NCBI RefSeq assembly: GCF_013177695.1
Contig: NZ_WOEY01000134.1
Location: 177,571 to 241,570 of the forward strand
Origin: Paraburkholderia solitsugae
Lineage (GTDB): Bacteria; Pseudomonadota; Gammaproteobacteria; Burkholderiales; Burkholderiaceae
DNA length: 64,000 nucleotides
Direction: 5' to 3'
The translations under genes and the position numbers were made by a program. Shown piece after piece: positions 36,535-44,339 of this stretch. The notes beneath the pieces were generated by a model. That model was not told the DNA's origin. It ran no database searches and saw only the letters and a program-made list of their open reading frames with translations. The first letter of the stretch is position 1. The number at the start of each line of letters is the position of its first letter.

Positions 36535-36547
36535 ATATGCGCATAAT
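36535..36547. promoter_or_regulatory. MarR-type operator motif, site 1 (partial)
   Basis: ATATGCGCATAAT matches the right part of the motif TATGAGCATATGCGCATA shared by five other sites up to 46.9 kb. It lies between the hydrolase remnant and MarR gene 1. Confidence 0.4.
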
Positions 36548-36631
36548 ATAATCTACCGCATGTCTTGGCAAGGTTCAGGTTGCCGACGCCTCAGATGTCT
36601 CCTGGATGGGGTTCAGTTTTCAATAGGCGGA

Positions 36632-36645
36632 TATGAGCGTATATT
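36632..36645. promoter_or_regulatory. MarR-type operator motif, site 2
   Basis: ATATGAGCGTATAT lies 31 bp before the MarR start at 36677, in promoter position, and shares the TATGAG half of the motif. Confidence 0.5.
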
Positions 36646-36676
36646 TCCGTAATTGGGTAATATCGGGCAGACGGAC

Positions 36677-37159
36677 ATGAAACGGAACGAGGACACGCTT
36701 CCCAACATCGACGGGTTATGCAATTTTGTCGCTGCGAGGCAGGCGTCGCGGTATCTCACTGCTGCTTACGACAGGGCTTTGAGTCCCGTCGGCCTTCGTA
36801 TCACGCAGTTTTCCATTCTTCACAAGCTCGTAAGGAGCGAACCGATCACTATGGGTGAGTTGGCCGGGGTGATAGCCATGGACCGGACAACGCTGACGTC
36901 CAATCTGAAACCTTTGGAGCGAGACGGATTGATCGATATCGTTCCGTCCAAAGAGGACAGGCGCGCGAAGCAGGCGATTATTACGAAGACGGGGCTTGCC
37001 ACGTATAAAAGGGCACTTCCACTGTGGAGTGACGTCCAGTCGGCGTTCGAAGATTCCTATGGCGAGTTTCCGGCCGTGCGGCTTCGGGATGCCCTCAGGG
37101 AGGTGCTCGAGAGTGGTTTCGAGCCGTGGGCGGAAAAATTTGTCGATGCTGACGCGTAG
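36677..37159 (+). CDS. MarR-family regulator 1
   Basis: A 160-residue MarR protein. The winged helix is ITMGELAGVIAMDRTTLTSNLKPLERDGLIDIVPSKEDRRAK, with the N-terminal signature CNFVAARQASRYLTAAYDRALSPVGLRITQFSILHKL. The MarR at 40792-41271 and the fragment at 46972 are close relatives with the same signature. ATG 36677 is chosen over an upstream start because the relatives begin here. The site at 36632-36645 suggests autoregulation. Possible targets include the thiolase and oxidoreductase genes nearby. Confidence 0.93.
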   Translation: MKRNEDTLPNIDGLCNFVAARQASRYLTAAYDRALSPVGLRITQFSILHKLVRSEPITMGELAGVIAMDRTTLTSNLKPLERDGLIDIVPSKEDRRAKQAIITKTGLATYKRALPLWSDVQSAFEDSYGEFPAVRLRDALREVLESGFEPWAEKFVDADA

Positions 37160-38138
37160 CGGGCACGGACGAGATCTTTTTGAGGGACTTGACCCGTATC
37201 ATTGGGTGAGGCTCAGTCGAGACTGGGAACGCGAGCACAATGTCAGATTCAGCGCGCCGATGATTGTCAAAGGCATGCCGTCGATACAGCGTATGGGGGC
37301 CCAATCCTGCAGCGAGGCGAGATGAGGCTTCCCGAGCAATGCGTTGCGAGCGGCACCATTACCCACCTCTACGAGGTGGTCTAGGGAGATGGTCACCCAG
37401 CCGGCCGGCGACATCGCTTTGGTGCCGCCTCATCGCTGGACATCTCTACTGCCTGACAAACATTTACGATGCCTTTAATGGGCTCCATTCAGAGTTTTCC
37501 CCTCTCTTCATTTCCAGCGCTGAAACAGTGTTTTACGGGTTAGGAAATTCGACATAGAGAGAAGGATCGGCACAGTTCACACCCAGACAGAGTTGGCATT
37601 CTGGCTGACGTGTCAATCGCGAAGTCGCGGACATCATTTTTTCGCCATTGAAAAGGGACTGCTAATTCTACTTATCACTGCGGTTGCGGACCCCGGCGAG
37701 ATGGTTGCAACGAGCGATGATGAACTCGCAAGCGCCATTTTTCAATACATCCGCGCGCTGCAAATCATATCGCCGGCCGCTGCTTTGGTTCAGCAGCCGC
37801 GGATATCTCATGGTTTCAGCAATACTTGATCACTTCAAAGAGGCTCTGATAGATTGGGTGCATATGCTCGTGTATGCGAGTACACTGGGTTCCGGCGTAC
37901 ATGAATCGAGAGTGAAGATTTTCAACTGGGGGCAGGGTACATTAGCCTCATCGGACTAATTGAGAAGCTGTCGAGTGCGCCGGCTCGTTGTCGGGTTCGA
38001 ACCATCAAGGCTTCGCGGTACGGATGACTTCCGGCAAGACTACGCACTAGGTAGACAATTGGAGGCGCCGGAATATTGGGGCCGAGTGTGCGACCGAAGA
38101 CGTTGCTTGAACGAACATTTTTAGATTAGGTGGACCGT
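37160..38138. other. Gene-free region with diverged repeat R2
   Basis: Almost 1 kb between MarR 1 and the thiolase without a supported gene. It carries copy 1 of repeat R2 (37508-37690). No operator motif of the MarR type was seen in front of the thiolase. Confidence 0.5.
37508..37690 (+). repeat. Diverged dispersed repeat R2, copy 1
   Basis: Two blocks, TTTCCAGCGCTGAAACAGTG onward and the segment around TTTTTTCGCCATTGAAAAGG, match the same two blocks, in the same order, orientation and spacing, at 61524-61705. By eye about three quarters of the bases agree. It may be an old insertion-sequence remnant; no transposase frame survives. Confidence 0.55.
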
Positions 38139-39323
38139 ATGAATAAGAGAGAAATTTTTCTATGCGCCCCGGTGCGCACGGCAATCGGAGCCTATGGCGG
38201 CGCGTTGAAGGACGTCCCCGCAACGGAACTAGGCGCTGCCGTTGTGCGTGAAACTCTAAGGCGCACCGGACTGAATGCTGATCAGATTGCCTCTGTTGTC
38301 ATGGGTAACGTCATTCAGGCTGGAAATCGAATGAACCCTGCTCGTCAGGCAGCGATCGGCGCGGGCTTGCCTGTGTCGGTCCCTGCGCTTACTGTGAACC
38401 GCGTCTGCGGGTCGGGAGCGCAAGCAATCGTATCGGCCGCGTGTGAGATCGCCTTGGGCCTCGGTGACGTCATGATTGCCGGAGGCATGGAGAACATGGA
38501 TCGGGCACCGTACCTCCTTGACGGCGGTCGATGGGGCTATCGGATGGGTAATGCCGAAGTTCACGACAGCATGTTGCGTGACGGTCTGAACGACGCGTTT
38601 TCGGGCGAACACTCGGGTTGGCATACCGAAGACCTCGTAAAGAAAGCTGGGCTTTCCCGCGAGGAGCAGGATCAATGGGCCGCACGATCACAGGAGCGTT
38701 TCGCCGCGGCGCAATTGACGGGACACTTCACTGCGGAAATCACGGCGATTACGCTCAAAGGGAAGAAAAGTGAGATCCTGTTCGAGAAAGATGAGCAGCC
38801 GCGGCCGGACACAACCGCGGAGTCACTGAGCAAGTTGCGGCCTGCGTTCCGCAAGGACGGAACGATCACAGCCGGTAATGCGCCGGGTCTCAACAGCGGT
38901 GCATCCGCTATGGTGGTGGCTGAACGTTCCTTCGTCGAATCGCAGGGTCTAGTTCCTTACGCACGCCTTGCGGGCTTTGGCGTGGCTGCAGTGGAACCTG
39001 GGATGTTTGGGCTCGGTCCGGTGCCGGCGGTGAGGATCGCGCTTGAGCGCGCAGGCTGGCAAAAGACGGATGTCGAACGGATGGAAATCAACGAGGCCTT
39101 TGCCGCGGTGCCTCTGGCAGTGCTAAAGGAACTTGGCTTGCCGCAAGACATTACTAATGTTGAGGGCGGTGCAATAGCTCACGGCCACGCCATCGGGGCG
39201 ACTGGTAGCGTTTTGGCTACACGTCTGATGCATTCGATGCGACGTGACGGCATCAAGCGAGGAATTGTGACGCTTTGCATTGGCGGCGGACAGGGCATCG
39301 CACTGGCACTCGAGGCTGTCTGA
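38139..39323 (+). CDS. Acetyl-CoA acetyltransferase (thiolase)
   Basis: A 394-residue thiolase that condenses or cleaves acyl-CoA units, such as acetoacetyl-CoA. All active-site parts are present: acylated Cys90 in NRVCGSGAQ, His in GGAIAHGHAIGATG, Cys in LCIGGGQG, plus NEAFA. ATG 38139 is preferred over GTG 38130; AGGTGGA lies just upstream. A fragment of a related thiolase lies at 46537-46788. With bdhA and adc it adds to the acetoacetate theme. Confidence 0.94.
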   Translation: MNKREIFLCAPVRTAIGAYGGALKDVPATELGAAVVRETLRRTGLNADQIASVVMGNVIQAGNRMNPARQAAIGAGLPVSVPALTVNRVCGSGAQAIVSAACEIALGLGDVMIAGGMENMDRAPYLLDGGRWGYRMGNAEVHDSMLRDGLNDAFSGEHSGWHTEDLVKKAGLSREEQDQWAARSQERFAAAQLTGHFTAEITAITLKGKKSEILFEKDEQPRPDTTAESLSKLRPAFRKDGTITAGNAPGLNSGASAMVVAERSFVESQGLVPYARLAGFGVAAVEPGMFGLGPVPAVRIALERAGWQKTDVERMEINEAFAAVPLAVLKELGLPQDITNVEGGAIAHGHAIGATGSVLATRLMHSMRRDGIKRGIVTLCIGGGQGIALALEAV

Positions 39324-39897
39324 TTAGATTCCCACTTTCAAAGGCTAATGCACCACCGCTTTGTGTCGTGCGCGTGGCGCCGTCAACTGCATATCCACGC
39401 CAAATCGGAGTGCAGTGTATGGACGCCATGCGATCTTGCGCCATGGAGCTGGCAGCATCATCGACTTCACACCACCAGGCAAATCATAGGGGCAACGGTC
39501 GATACACTGCGCGATATCCAAATTGACGCGAACCTTCAGGGCGGCTAGGTGAGTCGTCGGAGGACTAGGGTGTGCCGCCATCTTGGGACTCGGCAACAGT
39601 TGAGCGTGCCTCGCTGCTGTAGGAACATACGAAGCTCGCGGTGCGAATAACGCTGGCGAGCGCGAATCCGCTCATTTGTTAATTATCACGACACCGGAAA
39701 CGGTTGTTGCCGCAGTCCTGAGGGGTTGAAATCCGAAATGCATCCGACGGCGTCCTGTATGTCCGTATGCTCACTTGCGAGGTGGGCCGGACTAATGGCA
39801 TAACACGTACGCTTCCATGCCCGTCCGTATGTTCCGCGCCTTACGACGAATCACTTCGCCCAGTGAACCGCCGCCTCTTCATCGCATCACTACTTCG
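39324..39897. other. Gene-free stretch after the thiolase
   Basis: No convincing gene, hairpin or promoter was found. Short frames on both strands do not resemble known proteins. Confidence 0.4.
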
Positions 39898-40228
39898 TCA
39901 ACGCGAACTAAGTGTTTCCCTGACGAAGTCGGACGGGCCTTGTCCAAAGAATAGCGTCTCTCTCACCATGATGGTCGGACATCCGAAGACGCCAGCCCTG
40001 ACAGCTTCCTCGGTGTTGCACCTGAGCTTCTCTTTTACCGCAGGCGAAGTGACTCGTTCCTTGAAATCGGCGGAGCCTCGAACGCTTGCGGTTGCGCCGG
40101 TGAAAATGATGGTTCCGCGATTGCGTGGCAGCATTACCTTTGCCGCTTCACGACCGACAAGGAAGCCGGCAAAACACGCCATTTCCCACACCTTGAAGTA
40201 CGTCTGAGCGGTCGTTTCAATGATGGGC
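39898..40228 (-). pseudogene. Chimeric remnant: SDR fragment fused to a DsbA/HCCA-isomerase C-terminus
   Basis: The translated strand reads an SDR segment (ETTAQTYFKVWEMACFAGFL, then VGREAAKVMLPRNRGTIIFT, GATASVRGSADF). It passes in frame into the C-terminal part of a 2-hydroxychromene-2-carboxylate-isomerase-type protein (PAVKEKLRCNTEEAVRAGVF, GCPTIMVRETLFFGQ). Neither part is complete and no start codon precedes the SDR piece properly. Two deleted genes have been joined. Its upstream end abuts the PAS remnant. Confidence 0.75.
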
Positions 40229-40555
40229 GCCGAGATACTATTCCGCTACAGTACGAACGAAGCGCTCGGCAGCAAGCTTGATCTGATCATCCCGGAGCAT
40301 CTGCGGACCGCGCACTCCACGGGATTTGGGGCGGCGATCACGAACGGCACGACGAGACTGCGTGGACGGCCAACGTTGACCCGCGCGACGCACAAGAGCG
40401 GATGCAAGCTCTGCGTCGAAATGACATTCGCGTTGATCAAGACCCCGGATGAGACGGCGCTCGGCTCGGCGGCGGTCGCACGGGACGTGAGGGAGCGTAT
40501 CGGACGCGAACGCGCTGCACGTCCTGTAAGCGCAATTGAGGCGAGGCATAGCTGA
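40224..40555 (+). pseudogene. N-terminally truncated PAS-domain gene
   Basis: GAEILFRYSTNEALGSKLDL then IIPEHLRTAHSTGFGAAITN matches the intact PAS protein at 53250-53675 from its residue about 37 to the C-terminus. The first ~35 residues, including the start of the PAS fold, are absent, and the break coincides with the end of the SDR remnant on the other strand. Confidence 0.8.
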
Positions 40556-40667
40556 TGTGACGCCGCGCTCGTGGCAAGCCAGTCGTTTCTCCAACCTGGA
40601 TAACGTGTGCCTGGATTCAGACAAGACGGTCGCCGCGCTCGACCGGCCCGATTATCATTCATCTATC

Positions 40668-40685
40668 ATGTATGAGTATATGCGC
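40668..40685. promoter_or_regulatory. MarR-type operator motif, site 3 (orphan)
   Basis: TATGAGTATATGCGCATA differs from the site at 42231 by one base. No intact gene starts nearby: it lies between the PAS remnant and the 3' end of MarR 2, so the promoter it served has probably been lost. Confidence 0.55.
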
Positions 40686-40791
40686 ATATCTTTCCTAAAA
40701 AAATGGGCGGTCGGCCCAACCGTCACTCCTCCTCGGGGTGAATCCGGAGAAGGCCAGCCATTCCGTGGCGACCTCTCCGGTCCGAACAGTG

Positions 40792-41271
40792 TCAAGCGCT
40801 TGCTGCGGACCCGCTCTCTGCCCATGGCTCAAAACCGGAGTTGAGTACCGTCCGCAAGGCATTACGTAATTCGGCCGCAGGCTGTTTGCCGTAAGTCCCT
40901 TCAAACTTTGCCTGCACTCCGCTCCACAGCGGCAGCGCCATCCGGTACCGCGCAAGCCCGGCCTTCGTAATCATCGCCTGCTTTACGCGACGATCCTCTC
41001 CTGGCACGATGTTGACTAGTCCATCACGTTCCAGCGGCTTCAGATTCGACGAGAGGGTCGTTCGATCCATCGCCATTTTGCTGGCAAGCTCGCCGATGAC
41101 CAATGGGCCATTCTTCACCAGCTTATAAAGAATCGAAAACTGCGTTATTCGCAACTCGACCGGACTCAACGCCTGGTCATATACAGCCGTCAGGTACCGC
41201 GATGCCTGGCGGGCCGCGAGGCAATTACAAAGCCCATCGATATCGTTTAATCGTTTCTGGTGTGCTGCCAT
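40792..41271 (-). CDS. MarR-family regulator 2
   Basis: A 159-residue MarR protein, close to the one at 36677: CNCLAARQASRYLTAVYDQALSPVELRITQFSILYKL, then LVIGELASKMAMDRTTLSSNLKPLERDGLVNIVPGEDRRVK for the winged helix. ATG 41271 matches the start of its relative. A symmetric operator-like site lies 34-57 bp upstream, and a further site sits between the divergent hydrolases at 42.2 kb, so it probably controls itself and those genes. Confidence 0.93.
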   Translation of the reverse strand: MAAHQKRLNDIDGLCNCLAARQASRYLTAVYDQALSPVELRITQFSILYKLVKNGPLVIGELASKMAMDRTTLSSNLKPLERDGLVNIVPGEDRRVKQAMITKAGLARYRMALPLWSGVQAKFEGTYGKQPAAELRNALRTVLNSGFEPWAESGSAASA

Positions 41272-41304
41272 CTCTCGTCTCGCGAAATTTTGTCTGAGTA
41301 AGAA

Positions 41305-41328
41305 ATATATGACCATATGCTCATATAT
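41305..41328. promoter_or_regulatory. MarR-type operator motif, site 4
   Basis: ATATATGA and TCATATAT form a perfect 8-bp inverted repeat around CCATATGC. The core TATGACCATATGCTCATA (41308-41325) fits the motif shared with 40668 and 42231. It lies in the promoter of MarR 2. Confidence 0.6.
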
Positions 41329-41391
41329 GCAAGGCGGCGAGGAATTTCGGTCGATGAAGGGGGCGGAACGTCGAGCATCGAGCTGCTTTGA

Positions 41392-42177
41392 TCAACTCAA
41401 TTGCAGGTGACTTGCGAGAACTTCCGCCGTTCTCTCCGGCTGTTCCAGCTGTGGCCAATGCCCGCAGCCGTCGATCAGTCTCAAGTCGGCGTTAGGAAAG
41501 CGATTCCGGTGGATCTCAGCCACCTGTTGGGCAGGAATGACAGAATCATCGGTTGATCCGAGAATGAGCGTGGGCCCTCCGTAGGTGCACGGGGAGTGAC
41601 CTCTCGCATCGCCCTGGATGAAAGCATCGTAGTAATCGCGAGCAACCTCCTTGCCCATCAGTACTGTCGGCTGCACAAGTTGGTCGAGTTGGTCGCCGTT
41701 CAGGTTCGTTGAGAACTGCATGCGGATGTTGCGCTGGGCGAGCGCGTCGGCGCCGCACTCGCGGAGCATTGCCCGGGCACTTTCTGGCAGGATGTTGCCG
41801 GCGAGGGGGGTGGGCGTGATAAGTGTCAGCGAAGTTACCCGTTCCGGCACCTGCCACGCGATGAGCTCGGCGATCTGGGCGCCCATACTGTGGCCGACGA
41901 GCGCCACGTTCGTGAGTCCTTGCTCATCGAGTTGCTCCAGAATGTCGGTCACCGCCTGATTGAGGGTATAGGGCCCCGGGTGCGCTTGCCGCTTCCCGGC
42001 ACCGCTCAGGTCCGGCGCGATCGATGGGACGCCGTGTTTCGACAGGGCTTCCATCAGCGGCTCCCAGCTGACGTGACTATCCAGAAAGCCGTGGATGAAC
42101 ACCAATGCCTGATGCTCGCGTACTGAGGTTCGCCGCCCGGGCGATGTCTTGTGGACTTGATGTGAATCAATTGCCAT
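41392..42177 (-). CDS. Alpha/beta hydrolase
   Basis: A 261-residue serine hydrolase of the alpha/beta fold. HGFLDSHVSWEPL holds the oxyanion-hole HG, the nucleophile elbow is VGHSMGAQ, the acid lies in LGSTDDSVIP, and the histidine in DGCGHWPQLEQPE. This family covers esterases, meta-cleavage hydrolases and lactonases; the substrate is not clear. ATG 42177 has AGGAGAAACAGC upstream. It is divergent from the hydrolase at 42270, with a MarR-type site between them. Confidence 0.92.
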   Translation of the reverse strand: MAIDSHQVHKTSPGRRTSVREHQALVFIHGFLDSHVSWEPLMEALSKHGVPSIAPDLSGAGKRQAHPGPYTLNQAVTDILEQLDEQGLTNVALVGHSMGAQIAELIAWQVPERVTSLTLITPTPLAGNILPESARAMLRECGADALAQRNIRMQFSTNLNGDQLDQLVQPTVLMGKEVARDYYDAFIQGDARGHSPCTYGGPTLILGSTDDSVIPAQQVAEIHRNRFPNADLRLIDGCGHWPQLEQPERTAEVLASHLQLS

Positions 42178-42230
42178 GCTGTTTCTCCTGATAAGGAAAT
42201 CCGCTTGCCAGAAGCGTATAGCCAGCATAT

Positions 42231-42248
42231 TATGAGCATATGCGCATA
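42231..42248. promoter_or_regulatory. MarR-type operator motif, site 5, between divergent hydrolases
   Basis: TATGAGCATATGCGCATA, 22 bp before the start of the rightward hydrolase and 54 bp before the leftward one. It differs from the orphan site at 40668 by one base. Its position would let one regulator control both genes. Confidence 0.6.
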
Positions 42249-42269
42249 TTGTAAAGGAAGGGGTACCCG

Positions 42270-43190
42270 ATGATCAGCAAACGCGACGTGGAGTTTTCGG
42301 GGGAGGCCGGCGTGACCCTGCGCGGCTGGCTGTTTGTGCCCGAACGTGATGGCCGAAAACCCGCTATCTCAATGAGTCATGGCTTTGCCGCCGTTAAGGA
42401 GCATGGGCTTGAAGGCTTCGCGCGCGCGTTTGCAGAGGCGGGGTTTGTTGTGCTGGTTCACGACCATCGTAATTTCGGCGCGAGCGATGGGACACCAAGG
42501 CAGGACATCGATCCTTGGGCACAGATCGCCGACTGGCGGCGGGCGATTTCGTACCTTGAAACGCTGCCGGAAGTTGACCCCAGCAGGATCGGCATATGGG
42601 GCAGCAGTTTTAGCGGTGGCCATGCGCTCGTGCTGGCAGCAACCGACCGGCGGGTCAAATGTGTGGTTTCACAGGTACCCACTATCAGCGGCTTCGAGCA
42701 AAGCCGGCGCCGGGTATCGCCTGATGCGCTGCCCGGTTTTCTTGCGACGCTGGCCGATGACTTGCGGGCGCAACACCGTGGAGATCCTCCGCGACTGCAG
42801 GCTGTAGTCAACGCGGATCCGAGCGCACTCGCGGCATACCGTTCGCCCGATGCGATTGCCTTCTACTCCCAGGATCTTGGTGGGGCAGATTGGACGAATA
42901 TCGTCACGCTCAGGTCGTCGTTCGCAGCGCGTACCTACGAACCGGGCGTTTGGATAAGTCGCATTTCGCCAACGCCACTTCTGATGGTCATCGCCACCGA
43001 TGACCGTCTGACCATGACTGATCTGGAACTCGACGCTTACGAGCGCGCACTCGAGCCCAAACGCCTCGTATTGGTTCCAGGCGGCCACTTTGATCCGTAT
43101 GACGCAGCATTTGCTATTGCCAGCAAGGCTGCCACCGAATGGTTTGCGCAACACCTCGCACAGGGCGGGCATTGCCCCGCGGTGCGGTAG
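42270..43190 (+). CDS. Alpha/beta hydrolase (dienelactone-hydrolase/acetylxylan-esterase-like)
   Basis: A 306-residue alpha/beta hydrolase. Motifs: WLFVPERDGRKPAISMSHGF, HDHRNFGASDG, the nucleophile serine in IGIWGSSFSGGHAL near residue 115, acid in IATDDRLT, and histidine in PGGHFDPY. ATG 42270 follows AAGGAAGGGG. A tautomerase gene follows 39 bp later, likely in the same operon. A truncated relative lies at 36145-36390. Confidence 0.92.
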   Translation: MISKRDVEFSGEAGVTLRGWLFVPERDGRKPAISMSHGFAAVKEHGLEGFARAFAEAGFVVLVHDHRNFGASDGTPRQDIDPWAQIADWRRAISYLETLPEVDPSRIGIWGSSFSGGHALVLAATDRRVKCVVSQVPTISGFEQSRRRVSPDALPGFLATLADDLRAQHRGDPPRLQAVVNADPSALAAYRSPDAIAFYSQDLGGADWTNIVTLRSSFAARTYEPGVWISRISPTPLLMVIATDDRLTMTDLELDAYERALEPKRLVLVPGGHFDPYDAAFAIASKAATEWFAQHLAQGGHCPAVR

Positions 43191-43229
43191 CGAACTGTCC
43201 CAAAACTGTAATCATCTGGAGAACAAGCT

Positions 43230-43631
43230 ATGCCCGTATTTCATGCCCACATCCCGAAAGGCCGCTTTCTGAAGGAGCAGAAGATTGCCATCGGCAATGC
43301 GCTGAATCAGTCGCTCGTCGAAGCACTGAACATTCCCAAGGGAGACCGTTTTGTAATGATCAGTGAACATGGCGATGATGAGCTGTTCATCGATCCCACG
43401 TTCATGGGGATGAACCGAACGGCGGACGCCATGATCATCTCAGTTCTGATCGGCGCGCATCGTCCCGCATCAGACAAAAATGCCCTGCTGGCCGCGATAA
43501 CCCGTTTGCTGGAGAAGGCCGCCGGGATATCACCCGATGATGTGTTCGTCGCGCTTGTGCCAGTGCCGAACGAGAATTTCTCATTCGGCCGGGGCGTGGC
43601 CCAGTTGGCGGATGCCGCGCCGAAGTGGTGA
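43230..43631 (+). CDS. Tautomerase family protein (4-oxalocrotonate-tautomerase-like)
   Basis: A 133-residue tautomerase with Pro2 directly after the start methionine (MPVFHAHIPKGRFLKEQK), which becomes the catalytic N-terminal proline. Length and the C-terminal VPVPNENFSFGRGVAQLAD fit the longer tautomerase subgroup. These enzymes shift double bonds in oxo acids. ATG 43230 has CTGGAGAA upstream and lies 39 bp behind the hydrolase. Confidence 0.9.
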   Translation: MPVFHAHIPKGRFLKEQKIAIGNALNQSLVEALNIPKGDRFVMISEHGDDELFIDPTFMGMNRTADAMIISVLIGAHRPASDKNALLAAITRLLEKAAGISPDDVFVALVPVPNENFSFGRGVAQLADAAPKW

Positions 43632-44339
43632 TCTGACTGCCGGCGGCCGCATACCTCGTCGCCGCGGTGGCTGAACGTGAGGGTGTCGATAACAAGGTAT
43701 CTGTCATCGTCTCGACGACGGCGCCCGTCCGGCACCCGAGCCTTCAGCGTGTACGGTCCATTACTGGCATTTTGCAGATGATACGGCTTGATTGCTTGCC
43801 GTCTCGTCCTTCGAGCCGAAGGAGAATAGCTTGTGCGAGCGGCTGGCCTGCCATGCTCGCGTAGGGTCTGCGCCTCATCGAGCCATACAGATCCGCTATC
43901 CAGCCTAGCGTTTGCAAGTCGGAATTCGAGAGTCGTAAGAGTGTCAGCGACGCTTCGATGTCGCGATATTGCTAACGATCTATAGCAAAACCCGTGGTGC
44001 GGGCCGCGATCTCTTGCCCTACCATTGCGGAGCTGAACTGCAAATCCGCCTTCGAGCTATCGCTAGCCGCACCGTTCATGATTGTCAGTGCGCGCGCAGG
44101 CTTGCGATTGTTGGCACAGCGATCGTGGCCGCCGACTTTGACCTCGACATCGCCCGGAGTGCTGTAGACCCGTCGCGCAACGCAATTGTTGTTCGATCGG
44201 AAACGGACACTCCCCGTGTGTGTCATTTATCTGCACCTCTGGGACTTCTACAATCGGCTCCATGCCAGCCGGAGTGTGCAGCGACATTTCCGGCGCTCTT
44301 TCCAGTTCGAACGACAACCGACGGCGCGGCGTTACTTTC
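43632..44339. other. Gene-free region before the orphan FUSC gene
   Basis: About 700 bp with short overlapping frames on both strands, none recognised. The promoter of the FUSC gene should lie in its last part. No palindrome of note was found. Confidence 0.4.

Noticed and set aside
43972..44226. An 84-codon minus-strand frame before the orphan FUSC gene
   Set aside because: No known motif and no start signal; overlaps equally open frames on the other strand.
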